A DNA stretch of 64,000 nucleotides from assembly GCA_947053655.1 (NCBI GenBank), contig CAMRTO010000004.1:1-64000 (forward strand). Reading direction: 5' to 3'. Each line of letters opens with the position of its first letter. Within the stretch, counting starts at the first letter, position 1. The notes under the pieces are model-generated. The model was not told the origin of the DNA and did not search any database. It was given only the letters and a program-made list of their open reading frames with translations. The position numbers and the translations under genes are program-made. Source of the DNA: an uncultured Clostridia bacterium. GTDB lineage: Bacteria > Bacillota > Clostridia > Christensenellales > Borkfalkiaceae. Below, piece by piece: positions 34,724 through 43,481 of the stretch.

Positions 34724-34744
34724 AATTCAAGGAGAATAATTATT

Positions 34745-35002
34745 ATGGAAGAAAATAAGACCGCGGCACCCGCAAAAAAGGTGTATAAAAGAACGCCGCG
34801 CAAAAAGGTGTGCGTTTTCTGTCAGGAAAAAGTGACGGAAATCGACTATAAGGACGTAAACCGTTTAAAGAAATTAGTTGCGGAAAGCGGCAAAATAATG
34901 CCCCGCAGAATGACGGGCACGTGCGCAAAACACCAGCGCGAGCTTTCGACCGCTATCAAGCGCGCGAGAGTGGCTGCTCTGCTTCCTTTCAAGGCGGAGT
35001 AA
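34745..35002 (+). CDS. rpsR: 30S ribosomal protein S18
   Basis: S18 of the small subunit, partner of S6. Core signature [19 protein letters not shown] is present. The first Cys pair CVFC and the later Cys resemble the zinc-binding (C+) type of S18, although only three cysteines are seen. The short N-terminal extension rich in Lys and Ala is common. A strong terminator follows. Confidence 0.97.
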   Translation: MEENKTAAPAKKVYKRTPRKKVCVFCQEKVTEIDYKDVNRLKKLVAESGKIMPRRMTGTCAKHQRELSTAIKRARVAALLPFKAE

Positions 35003-35019
35003 TTAAAGTAAAAATATTT

Positions 35020-35062
35020 AAAGCGGCGGACGGCAAAATTCGTCCGCCGCTTTTATCTTTTT
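35020..35062 (+). terminator. Terminator of rpsF-ssb-rpsR
   Basis: AAGCGGCGGACG and CGTCCGCCGCTT with T-rich sequence after the stem. Confidence 0.92.
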
Positions 35063-35140
35063 TAATCTTCAAGAAGATTAATTCACACAGGTAGTAGTTA
35101 CGCACTGAACAAAAAGAGTCGGTTGCAAACGGAGGGTATT

Positions 35141-35385
35141 ATGAAATTGATCGAAGCCATAGGATTAAGGTTGGATAATCTGATAAAAGCAAGAGGAAAT
35201 TTAACGGAATACGAATTGGCTAAACAGGCGGTATGCCGCGTTCGACCGTTTGGAAAATAACGCATCCCGATTTGACAAGGGTCAAAACCGTAAAGTTAGA
35301 TACGGTTTATCAACTTGCGGATACGCTCGGTCTTAATTTAAAAGAATTTTTTGACGATCCCTTATTCGACGATATAAGCGACTGA
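35141..35385 (+). pseudogene. XRE-type helix-turn-helix regulator with a single-base frameshift
   Basis: The ATG has GGAGG upstream. The first frame reads LRLDNLIKARGNLTEYELAK and then runs to an early stop. The +1 frame continues as GMPRSTVWKITHPD and KLDTVYQLADTLGLNLKEFF, as expected for a small XRE-family regulator of about 80 residues. One G appears to be missing near 35230, where GCGGT stands for an expected GCGGGT. It could be a real mutation or a sequencing error. A strong terminator follows. Confidence 0.75.
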
Positions 35386-35403
35386 CGGAAATTATGGACA
35401 GAC

Positions 35404-35440
35404 AAAATCTCCCGAACAAAATGTTCGGGAGATTTTTTCT
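35404..35440 (+). terminator. Terminator after the XRE pseudogene
   Basis: ATCTCCCGAAC and GTTCGGGAGAT with a run of six T. Confidence 0.92.
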
Positions 35441-35477
35441 GTTGATACGGGAAGTGCGCTTTTGCGCCGCCCCTTTT

Positions 35478-38400
35478 TTAATTTGCGGGAGCCAGCTCTA
35501 CAAGGAACAGGTTGGTACTTGTAGTATCTTTAGATATAGTATGGGTGCCTGCGCCCAGTTCTATTGTAACTTTTCCGTTGGCGCCCGTGTCATAAGATAC
35601 ATTATCTATTTTAACTTTTTTACCCGCCGTCATATAAAGGGTTAACGTCATGGTTCCGTTTGTGGTGAACGTTACGGAAGTGGAAGACTCCATCTTTAAG
35701 GCGGTCGTGTAAGTTACGCCGTTTATTGTAGCGCTCACCGACGTTTTATTGCCGCTTACCGTAAATTCCGAATTTTGATAACCGTCCGTTCCCGCCGTAA
35801 AGCTTAATTTTTTTGCCTGATTTGCAAGCTCGGTATATTTTGCCATAACGGCTTCGTATTTTGCGGCGTCTATACCCGCCTGCTGTGCGGGGGTAAGCTT
35901 GTCGTAAGCCGCCTTCAACGCCGCGCCGCTTTCAAGCGTTACGGTGTCTGCGGTAAGCGCGTCGAGCTTTGCGTTAAAGTCCGCAAGGTTTGCCGCTTCC
36001 TGTTCCGCCGCGGTTATTTCCGCAAGAAGTGCGTTAAGCTTTGTTAAACCGCCCGTTACCTTTGCATAATTCGTAACCGTCGCCTGCTGTGCGGGGGTCA
36101 ACGCCTCGTAAGAGGATTTTACGTTTCCGTAAGCCGTTATCTGTGCCGTTATAGCCGCCTTTCCGTTTGCAACCGTCCAGCCGCTTACGTCGGTCAACGC
36201 CGCTATATTGTTGTTTACGGCTATCGCCGCAACGTTTGCCCAATCCGCTTCCGCCGCGGTCAACGCCGCGTAGTTGCTAACCTGAGCCTGCAAAGCGGAG
36301 GGGAGCGCGTCGTATGCGTCGCGCGCCGCTTTGATTGCGGGATAACTGTTTTCGCCCACCGTGCCGATTGCGTTTATAAGCGTTTCCACGTTCTCAACGC
36401 AAAGCCTGTTGTACGCCGCCTGCGCCGCGGTCAGTTTGTCGCGCTGACCGGGGTAAGCCGCGTCGAAAGCGGTAACTTCTTCGGCTTTAAGCGCATTAAG
36501 CAAAACCAGTGCTTCATTTATAGCCGCTTCGCTTGAAAGGTTAACGCTTCCTATTGCGTTGATAGCGTTGTTCAAAGCTTCAAGCTTAGCCTTGGACGAG
36601 TTTGCCGTGGACTCGAACGAAAGGGAGGATATGGACGATTGCTTTAAGTCGTAACTGTAACAACCCACGCAAATCATGTATATTCCCGCTTCCAGCTCTG
36701 AGCTTACGGTTGCGCTTAACTGCGCTATTACCGTGCCGTTTTGCGAAATAAGGTAAGGTCCGCCGTAGTTGTCCGAAACGCCGCCTACGGTAACCTTTGC
36801 GGGGACCGCCAATCTGAAAATTACGAACTGACCTTTGCCTTTCGTGCTTTTAAGCGCGCCGCTGCTTACCGCGCCGTCGAGAATTACGCCCTTGGGCGGA
36901 GCTTTGAAGTCCACCGTAAGCGCTCCCTCGTCGGGTACGGGCACGGCTTCGGAAGGGGTTTGGTCGTTCATTAATTCCTTTACCGCGCCGGAAGCGTCCG
37001 CACCCTTGTCGGGGTTGTTTTTACCCCAGCCGTTACAGCCGGCGTATTGAACGGCTTTGGCTCTTGCCGTAACCGAGTCGTCCAATAAGCAGTCGCTTTG
37101 CTTGGTCTGCGCGTTATAGTAGAACAAAGCGGGGTCGGTGTCGAACGAAGATAAATCCTTACCGTTGAAATGTTTGCACGCGTTTGAAACCTTTTCATCC
37201 CTCGTTTTTACGTCAACCATAAGATTGTTGCCGAAGCAGCCGAGATAGGTGTTGTTCCAGGATTTGGCTTTGTCGTCCGCAATGTTTTTACAACCGAGGT
37301 AGTAGTTCGCTTCGCTGAAAATATATGCGTTTGCCCTTATCGAGTGAACGTAGCTTATATTCGCGCCCGTCGTATCAGTGGACACGTAGTTGTTGTAGAA
37401 ATGAATGTTCGCCTGCCTTGAAAGAGGTATGCGCGAGCCGCAGTTGTGCCACCAGTTGTGGTGGTATGTAATATTAAACTGCAAGCTGGAGTCGGAGGAA
37501 CCGACCAGGTTAGTCTTATGGCAGTCCGTAAAATAGTTGTAGGAGCAGGTGAAATATTCTCCGCGTTTGAAGTCGCAGCTTCCGTCGCCCTCCGCCTTGT
37601 CGCTTTCCGCGGGTTTGTTTTCGGGACCGACGTGTCCGTCGCCGGGAAGGAAGGTATTGTGGTGAACCCAGCACCTGTCGACGGAACCCGTTATTTTGCC
37701 GCCCTCCTGAACGCCTTCCATACCGATAGCGTCCTCTGGATATTTATCGAAGGTGAGGTTTCTTACCTCGAAGCTTTTGCCCTGACCGTTGACCGCGTCG
37801 GAGCCTGCCATGAAGTGGAAGCCCCAGCCGAGAATAGTCGCGTCCTCGCCGACGCCCTCTATGGTGACGTTTTTGAGGTTTTTCATACGCGCCATATGTC
37901 CGTTGTCGCCGACCGAGCCGCCCTCGTTAAGGCTGTTGTAAGCCGTGCAGCCCTCGGGCGTGGTGACTTTACCGATAAATCTTATGGCGATAGGTCTGTC
38001 AATGGACTTCAAGCCGAGCGAGTTGCCGTTTTCCGCCCAGGTGTTGCCTTTGTTACCCTTGCTGTCGGTCTTGGTGTATTGCGTATTGTTAAGCCACCAG
38101 CCTATTCCGCTTGCGTTTTTGCCGTTCCAGTCCGTACCGGGGACTTTAAACATATTCACGTCCTTATATGCGGCGCAAATTTCGTCCATGACCGTATCTT
38201 TGTTTTCGTCTGTTACGTAAATGACAAGCGCGTTGTCCTTTAAAGTTCCGTCGTCTTTATATGCGCCCACACCCTCGGTGTAATTAAAGTGCGCGTAACC
38301 CGAGCGGTCGTAAGCCGCAACGGAAATATTGCTTACCGTCAAAGAAGAACCGTCGGAAGGGTTTATTTTTACGTCGTATTCGCCCGCCGTAATGCCCAAA

Positions 38401-39218
38401 ACGTCTACGCGCGCCGTGGAAGAATCTTTTGCGCGGATAAGATATTTGTCGACTTTTGTCCAACTGTTTTCGCCCGCGGGAGAGTATTCCACGCTTGCCG
38501 AAGCGGGCGCACCCTCTTTCCACTCTACGTATAAACTTTCGTTATAAGCGCCCTGCGCAACAATTTTAGCGTCAAGAGGCTGCCATTTTGCAATTAATGT
38601 TATGTCGGAAGTTATTACGTTAGTGCTAAGGTCGAACTTTGCGCCGCCGTTATACCAACCGAGGAACTGATGCCCCGCCTTCTGCGGGTCGTTGGGCTTG
38701 AAGGCGCATTTTCCTTCTTCTACCGACTGCGCCGCAACTGCGGTTCCGCCGTCGGAGTTAAAGTTAACCGTGTACTTTCTGACCGTTTCGCCCCCGGAAG
38801 AATTTTTCCACTTCGCGTAAAGCGTCGTGTCCGCAGTTATTAAAGATGAACCCATGACAAACGGCGAAGCTTCGCATTCCCTGTCCGTGTACCAGCCCAG
38901 AAAAGTCGCGCCGGAGCGTTGAGGCGGGGCAACGGAAACGGTGCCGTTTTTGCTTATCTGCATATCGGGATAAGCCGCTTTGTCTACGTTTTCAAATTTA
39001 ACCGTATATTTAACGGACGGGTCCGGTTTTGCGGGATTCGACGGATCGGTCGGGTCCGAAGGTTCGTTCGGGTTTGTGGGGTCGGCAGGATTGTTGGTTT
39101 CCTCCTGACTGCCCTTGTCGGTGGTGGTGTCCTTTTTGCAAGCCGTTACGGAAAATGCGATTGCCGCAACAAGCAGAATAGCCAAAAGGAACCTGTAAGA
39201 TTTTTTTAAGATGTTCAT
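35478..39218 (-). CDS. Large pectate-lyase-like lipoprotein with InlB repeats
   Basis: A 1246-residue surface lipoprotein (lipobox VTAC). After a Pro/Asp/Asn-rich linker come two InlB-type (Listeria-Bacteroides) repeats with FLGWYTDRECEASPF and FLGWYNGGAKFDLS. Residues about 330-720 form a pectate lyase family 1 beta-helix, with VDRCWVHHNTF, HKTNLVGSSDSSL and ITYHHNWWHNCGSRIPLSR; the last holds the catalytic-region Arg. The C-terminal 500 residues hold alpha-helical repeats rich in Ala and LTPAQQA, then a beta-rich domain. It likely binds and cleaves pectin at the cell surface. It is monocistronic. The helical repeats may act as a spacer or wall-binding part. Confidence 0.85.
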   Translation of the reverse strand: MNILKKSYRFLLAILLVAAIAFSVTACKKDTTTDKGSQEETNNPADPTNPNEPSDPTDPSNPAKPDPSVKYTVKFENVDKAAYPDMQISKNGTVSVAPPQRSGATFLGWYTDRECEASPFVMGSSLITADTTLYAKWKNSSGGETVRKYTVNFNSDGGTAVAAQSVEEGKCAFKPNDPQKAGHQFLGWYNGGAKFDLSTNVITSDITLIAKWQPLDAKIVAQGAYNESLYVEWKEGAPASASVEYSPAGENSWTKVDKYLIRAKDSSTARVDVLGITAGEYDVKINPSDGSSLTVSNISVAAYDRSGYAHFNYTEGVGAYKDDGTLKDNALVIYVTDENKDTVMDEICAAYKDVNMFKVPGTDWNGKNASGIGWWLNNTQYTKTDSKGNKGNTWAENGNSLGLKSIDRPIAIRFIGKVTTPEGCTAYNSLNEGGSVGDNGHMARMKNLKNVTIEGVGEDATILGWGFHFMAGSDAVNGQGKSFEVRNLTFDKYPEDAIGMEGVQEGGKITGSVDRCWVHHNTFLPGDGHVGPENKPAESDKAEGDGSCDFKRGEYFTCSYNYFTDCHKTNLVGSSDSSLQFNITYHHNWWHNCGSRIPLSRQANIHFYNNYVSTDTTGANISYVHSIRANAYIFSEANYYLGCKNIADDKAKSWNNTYLGCFGNNLMVDVKTRDEKVSNACKHFNGKDLSSFDTDPALFYYNAQTKQSDCLLDDSVTARAKAVQYAGCNGWGKNNPDKGADASGAVKELMNDQTPSEAVPVPDEGALTVDFKAPPKGVILDGAVSSGALKSTKGKGQFVIFRLAVPAKVTVGGVSDNYGGPYLISQNGTVIAQLSATVSSELEAGIYMICVGCYSYDLKQSSISSLSFESTANSSKAKLEALNNAINAIGSVNLSSEAAINEALVLLNALKAEEVTAFDAAYPGQRDKLTAAQAAYNRLCVENVETLINAIGTVGENSYPAIKAARDAYDALPSALQAQVSNYAALTAAEADWANVAAIAVNNNIAALTDVSGWTVANGKAAITAQITAYGNVKSSYEALTPAQQATVTNYAKVTGGLTKLNALLAEITAAEQEAANLADFNAKLDALTADTVTLESGAALKAAYDKLTPAQQAGIDAAKYEAVMAKYTELANQAKKLSFTAGTDGYQNSEFTVSGNKTSVSATINGVTYTTALKMESSTSVTFTTNGTMTLTLYMTAGKKVKIDNVSYDTGANGKVTIELGAGTHTISKDTTSTNLFLVELAPAN

Positions 39219-39379
39219 TTTGTCTCCCCCGTCAAGCGTTGCTTAACATTATTATTATATCACGTGCTTTCCCAAAGGTAAATAAGGCAAAGAAAGAACA
39301 TATGTGCAATATGCACAAATTGAAAAAATCAAACGTTTTTTGTTAGAATTTTTCATTTTTTGGCGGTTGGATTATGGCC

Positions 39380-39587
39380 GACTATGGCAGTGCAAAGGGT
39401 AAGGGAAGATATTGCTCACTGCGTTTTGCGCAAAGATTCTTCACTGCGTTCAGAATGACAATGGGGTGCGCAAAGCATCGCTCCGCTCGCGCAGAATGAC
39501 AATGGAGTGTCATACTGAGGCTTGCCGTAAGGAGCGAAGCGACGGAATAGCGATTGTTGCGCACGGCGTCAATCGCGTCAGTATCTT
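39380..39587. repeat. Mixed GAATGAC and TTGCCGTAAGGAGCGAAG repeats
   Basis: Copies of TTCACTGCGTTCAGAATGAC are followed by an ~80-bp unit TGAGGCTTGCCGTAAGGAGC to GTCAGTATCTTGAAAG. The latter is nearly identical to 51059-51138 (two differences by eye) and occurs inverted near 43.36 kb. Confidence 0.85.
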
Positions 39588-39703
39588 GAAAGGCTTCTCC
39601 CTTGGGAGAAGCTCCGCATAGCGGTGATGAGGGGTTTTATGAATTCGCCCCTCATCCGTCTTGACCTTGCGGTCAATCCACCTTCCCCCAAAAGGGGAAG
39701 GCT
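39588..39703. repeat. Palindromic 115-bp repeat, copy B
   Basis: Same element as copy A: AAGGCTTCTCCCTTGGGAG at the left, ATGAGGGG/CCCCTCAT in the middle, GGGGAAGGCT at the right. It is inserted directly after the GTATCTTGAAAG end of another repeat. Confidence 0.85.
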
Positions 39704-39812
39704 GAAAGATTGTTCACTGCGTTTTGCGCAAAGATTCTTCACTGCGTTCAGAATGACAATGCGGTGTCATACTGAGCGTCAGCGAAGTATCTACAAGATT
39801 CTTCACTGCGTT

Positions 39813-39912
39813 CAGAATGACAGGATACTTCGCGCAGAATGACAGGATACTTCGCGCAGAATGACAGGATACTTCGCGCAGAATGACAGGATACTGCGTT
39901 CAGAATGACAAT
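39813..39912. repeat. 22-bp tandem repeat, four units
   Basis: CAGAATGACAGGATACTTCGCG occurs at 39813, 39835 and 39857 and, with a changed end, at 39879, followed by a last CAGAATGAC. The units are contiguous, without spacers. Confidence 0.9.
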
Positions 39913-39982
39913 GGGGTGCGCAAAGCGTGGTTACGGTTAAAAACTATAAAAAACGATACGTAGTTTCTCTTTTGTGTTGCAT

Positions 39983-40013
39983 AAAAAAAGCCTTCCCGTA
40001 GGGGAAGGCTTTA
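39983..40013 (-). terminator. Terminator of the DUF4097-like/yggS operon
   Basis: AAAGCCTTCCC and GGGAAGGCTTT, with a run of seven T on the minus strand. Confidence 0.9.
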
Positions 40014-40021
40014 AAGACTTG

Positions 40022-40690
40022 TCAATTATAATTTCTATTGCCGAAGATGCTTGTGCCCGTGCGTATCATATTGCTGCCGGCGTCAACGCAAAGACGCCAG
40101 TCGCCGCTCATACCCATGGACAGGTATTCGAAATTACCGTCGTCGGCTTTCAGTTTATCGTATAACGTGCGCATACGTACAGCCAGGGCTTTAAGCGCGC
40201 TTTCGTCGTCGGATAACGGAAGCATAGCCATAAGTCCGCGTATTTTAAGCGCGGGCAGTTTTTTTATGCTTTTGTAGGCGTTTTCCGCCTCGCCGTATAA
40301 AAATCCGCCCTTGGAAGCTTCTTCGCCGATATTTATTTGCAAAAGAATATCGGAGACAATTCCCGCGGCGGCGCTTCTTGCGGAAAGCTCCGCGGCAAGA
40401 TTTTCTCTGTCGACGGAGTGGTATAAATCCACCTTGCCTATCAAATATTTGACTTTATTCGTCTGCAAATGCCCTATAAAATGGCGGCGGGGGTTGCCGT
40501 CAATCAGGGCGTACTTGTCCCTGAATTCCTGCACGTGGTTGTCGCCTATGTCCGTTATGCCCGCGGCGATAGCGCGGTTGATGTTTTCGGGCGGTTGAAG
40601 CTTTACCGCCGCTACAAGGGTAATTTTTTCGCCTAAGGCGTTGCTTTCGGGTATTTGTGATATAAGATTTTTAACGTTTGTCTCTATCAT
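40022..40690 (-). CDS. yggS: YggS/PLPBP-family pyridoxal phosphate homeostasis protein
   Basis: A single-domain alanine-racemase-like TIM barrel that binds PLP and keeps its level balanced, with no known enzymatic reaction. The PLP lysine is in LVAAVKLQ (about residue 29). Other signatures are RRHFIGHLQTNKVKYL, YLSMGMSGDW and MIRTGTSIFGNRNY. Length 222 is typical. It follows the DUF4097-like gene by 5 bp and ends at a strong terminator. Confidence 0.95.
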   Translation of the reverse strand: MIETNVKNLISQIPESNALGEKITLVAAVKLQPPENINRAIAAGITDIGDNHVQEFRDKYALIDGNPRRHFIGHLQTNKVKYLIGKVDLYHSVDRENLAAELSARSAAAGIVSDILLQINIGEEASKGGFLYGEAENAYKSIKKLPALKIRGLMAMLPLSDDESALKALAVRMRTLYDKLKADDGNFEYLSMGMSGDWRLCVDAGSNMIRTGTSIFGNRNYN

Positions 40691-40695
40691 TTAAG

Positions 40696-41466
40696 TCATG
40701 CCCCGAGCGCGGCGCAAATTTCGTCGGGTTGTTCCGCTACGGGAGCAAGAGGGTCGGAGTCGGTAAAGTCTATTACAATTTTTCCGCTGTCGGTGTAAAC
40801 CTTGCAATTGTAATCGCCCGAATCGGTGCTTTCGCAGTTGCACGTTCCGTTTTTGGAAAGAAGATTCAAAACGTAGTCGCTTTTGACCCCGACAAGGTTT
40901 ACGTTCACGCTTCCGCTTTCCGTAGTGAAGCTGCTGTCGCGGCATTTCAGGCCGGTAACGCCCGAGTCGCCGTTTTTAAAACTTATATCCAGCTTCGTGC
41001 AAAGACAGCGTTCTATAATAGCATAGCCCTCGTCCGCGTTGACGGAGAAAAGCTGCTTGACGGTAACGTCCTTGCAGTCAAGCGCAAGCGCCTTACAGGA
41101 AGCTTCCGCATTCGTAAAACACGCGTCGGTTACAGCCGCTTCGGCGTTGTTTGCTTTAATACTCAAATCGCCGTAAATGCCTTGTTCTATTTTCAGACCG
41201 CCCTGCACAAGGCTTACCGAAATATCGGGAACGCAGTGGGCGGGTACGAATATTTTTACCGCCGTTTTGCGCAGCAGCGATTTGCGTATCTGTCTTATTT
41301 TTACAATTCCGCCCTTGCCGTAAATTTTTATGTGGGTGTGCTTTGTCTTTTCGATGCAGACCTTTCCGTCTGCGCAACCGTAAATTTCTATATTTCCGTT
41401 TATAAGGGAACACTCTATTGCGGACACGTCTCCGTCCGGCGCATAGCGCGAATATTTGACTTTCAA
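40696..41466 (-). CDS. DUF4097-like beta-repeat protein
   Basis: The sequence consists of short beta-strand repeats (GNIEIYGCADGKVCIEK, later TDSGKIVIDFTDSD) typical of DUF4097 putative adhesin domains, with no signal peptide or membrane segment. Several cysteines (CLCTKLD, CNCEST) are unusual for an exported protein, so it is probably cytoplasmic. Family assignment is by pattern only. It is the first gene of a two-gene operon with yggS. Function unknown. Confidence 0.6.
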   Translation of the reverse strand: MKVKYSRYAPDGDVSAIECSLINGNIEIYGCADGKVCIEKTKHTHIKIYGKGGIVKIRQIRKSLLRKTAVKIFVPAHCVPDISVSLVQGGLKIEQGIYGDLSIKANNAEAAVTDACFTNAEASCKALALDCKDVTVKQLFSVNADEGYAIIERCLCTKLDISFKNGDSGVTGLKCRDSSFTTESGSVNVNLVGVKSDYVLNLLSKNGTCNCESTDSGDYNCKVYTDSGKIVIDFTDSDPLAPVAEQPDEICAALGA

Positions 41467-41768
41467 TTAATTCTCCGTATTTCGCTGCGGCTTTTTCGCC
41501 GCGCGGGTATATATTATATTTATGTTCATTTATCTTACGGCTATGCCGACCGTATGTCTACGGACGGCGCAATCCGCCGCAAAAATTAAAAATATTTTAA
41601 AATAAAAGGCGTTTTTTGTCAACTTAAAACGCCTTATCCGTATAATTATACAAAAATCCACATATTTTTTTTGCCGTTTATGGCAAAAAAACGGCGTTGC
41701 GCGGCGCAAAAGCGTTTTATGCGCCGCCGTCGGGGTTATAAAATAAAAAAGTACGCAAGGAGAAATTT
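41467..41768. other. Intergenic region with one inverted repeat
   Basis: No gene is seen. AAGGCGTTTT (41606-41615) and AAAACGCCTT (41626-41635) could form a hairpin. The rest is AT-rich with scattered GC-rich pieces. Divergent promoters for the DUF4097-like gene and the reductase must lie here, but I cannot place them. Confidence 0.5.
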
Positions 41769-42308
41769 ATGCCCAAAAAAGTAGTTATAATTTCGTCTTC
41801 GCCGAGGAAGGACGGAAATTCCGATATTCTCGCGCAGGAATTTGCGCGCGGCGCGCGCGACGCGGGGCATTGCGCCGAAATTATCAACGTGCGCGACATG
41901 CAGCTTAAATTCTGCACGGGCTGTATGAGCTGTATGAAGCGCGACGGCTGTATCCTCGACGACGGCATGAACGCCGTTTACGGCTTAATACGCGAAGCCG
42001 ACGCGCTTGTATTCGCTTCGCCCGTTTACTATTACGCGGTATCGGGTCAGCTTAAAACCTTTCTGGACAGGCTTAACCCCCTTTACGGGCGCAAAAACAA
42101 TTTTAAGGACGTGTATCTGCTTTCGGCTTCCGCCGAGGATGACGAAACCGCAATGGACGGCTCCGTCAAGGATATTCAGGGCTGGACAGACTGCTTCGAC
42201 GGGGTAAAGCTTGCGGGCGTTCTGCGCGGCACGGGATTGGAGGCGAGGGGCGACGTGAAAAATACGGACTTCCCCGAAAAAGCTTATATTATGGGCAAAA
42301 AAGTTTAA
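41769..42308 (+). CDS. Flavodoxin-fold NAD(P)H-dependent oxidoreductase
   Basis: An FMN-binding reductase of the NADPH-dependent FMN reductase/flavodoxin-like family. The phosphate loop of FMN is SSPRKDGNSDIL, and the second binding region is FASPVYYYAVSGQLKTFLDR. A Cys pair motif KFCTGCMSCMKRDGC between them is typical of the iron-sulfur flavoprotein-like subgroup, where it may hold a cluster or remain as a redox pair. AAGGAG precedes the ATG. The next gene starts one base after the stop, so they are co-transcribed. Confidence 0.88.
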   Translation: MPKKVVIISSSPRKDGNSDILAQEFARGARDAGHCAEIINVRDMQLKFCTGCMSCMKRDGCILDDGMNAVYGLIREADALVFASPVYYYAVSGQLKTFLDRLNPLYGRKNNFKDVYLLSASAEDDETAMDGSVKDIQGWTDCFDGVKLAGVLRGTGLEARGDVKNTDFPEKAYIMGKKV

Positions 42309-42309
42309 T

Positions 42310-43161
42310 ATGGAAATAATACGGAACAAGACCTTTCCGCGGGAGAGGGATTTGTATGCCGCCTGCGGCGTCTGGTTTAAAAACTGCCGCTTCGACGGGG
42401 CGGAGGACGGCGAATCGGCGCTTAAAGAGGCGCGGGACGTGCGACTTTCGGGCTGTTACATGAACTTGCGCTATCCGCTGTGGCACGATTATAACGTGCG
42501 GCTGGAAGATACGGAAATGACCGGAAACTGCCGCGCCGCGCTGTGGTACACGCGCGGCGCGGATATTCGGAAAAGCCGCATGCACGGTATAAAAGCCGTA
42601 CGGGAGTGCGCAGACGTACGCATTTCGGATACGGAAATAATTTCCCCCGAGTTCGGCTGGAAAAGCGAAAATATAAGTCTTGAAAACTGCAAAATAGTCA
42701 GCGAATATCTGTTTTTGCTTTCTTCGGGCATACGCATGCGCGGCACGGACTTCAAGGGTAAATATTCTTTCCAGTACGTGCGCGACGTAGTAATCGAGGA
42801 CTGCGTTCTGGATACCAAGGACGCCTTCTGGCACGCAAAAAACGTGACGGTGAAGAACTCGGTCGTGAAGGGCGAGTATCTGGGCTGGTATTCGGAAAAT
42901 CTTACCTTTATAAACTGCAAAATTATCGGCACGCAGCCGCTTTGCTACTGTAAAAACTTGAAGCTTGTAAACTGCGAGACGGAGGGGACGGATTTTTCCT
43001 TCGAGTATTCGGACGTAGACGCGGAAATTAAGGGTGCGATACTTTCGGTAAAAAATCCGCGGTCGGGGAAAATAACCGCCGCAAGCATAGGGGAAGTTAT
43101 AATTACTACCGACAGCAAGTATCCCTGCAACTGTGAAATTATCCGAAACGACGCGGCGTGA
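42310..43161 (+). CDS. DUF3737 family protein
   Basis: A right-handed beta-helix protein of the DUF3737 family. Highly conserved stretches are present: DGESALKEARDVRLSGCY, NLRYPLWHDYNVRL, and YLGWYSENLTFINCKIIGTQ. The repeat period is about 20 residues, with one turn per repeat. It has no signal peptide. The family is common in Firmicutes gut bacteria and is often near small reductases, but its function is unknown. The gene follows the reductase directly. Confidence 0.88.
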   Translation: MEIIRNKTFPRERDLYAACGVWFKNCRFDGAEDGESALKEARDVRLSGCYMNLRYPLWHDYNVRLEDTEMTGNCRAALWYTRGADIRKSRMHGIKAVRECADVRISDTEIISPEFGWKSENISLENCKIVSEYLFLLSSGIRMRGTDFKGKYSFQYVRDVVIEDCVLDTKDAFWHAKNVTVKNSVVKGEYLGWYSENLTFINCKIIGTQPLCYCKNLKLVNCETEGTDFSFEYSDVDAEIKGAILSVKNPRSGKITAASIGEVIITTDSKYPCNCEIIRNDAA

Positions 43162-43194
43162 TTTAAAACGCCGAAACGTTTTAAAAATGTGTTG

Positions 43195-43435
43195 CCGCAA
43201 TGCCGGAAATAAGATTCTTCGGCAAGCCTCAGAATGACAATGCGATAATGTCATCCAGCCGAGGGCTTCGCCCGCCGGTTTGCGCACATTATTGTCATGC
43301 TGAGCGTAAGCGAAGCATCTATTCAATAATATGGCGCAAAGCGTAAGCGAAGCATTAGGAAATAGTATTCTGACGCGATTGACGCTACGCGTAGCAATCG
43401 CCGTTCCGTCAGCTCATTACGGCAAGCCAATAAAA
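43195..43435. repeat. GTCATGCTGAG and inverted GTATCTTGAAAG-type repeats
   Basis: Contains AGATTCTTCGGCAAGCCTCA, GTCATGCTGAGCGTAAGCG and, inverted, the ~80-bp unit seen at 39.5 and 51.1 kb (GACGCGATTGACGCTACGCG). No gene is present; the 66-aa ORF at 43331 comes from the repeats. Confidence 0.8.
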
Positions 43436-43436
43436 A

Positions 43437-43472
43437 ACAAGCCGTCCGCGCATTTGCGCGGACGGCTTTTAA
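43437..43472 (-). terminator. Terminator of the 48.7-43.5 kb surface operon
   Basis: AAGCCGTCCGCGCA and TGCGCGGACGGCTT form a perfect stem. A T-run follows on the minus strand; the other side is also T-rich. Confidence 0.9.
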
Positions 43473-43481
43473 ATGTTTGCG

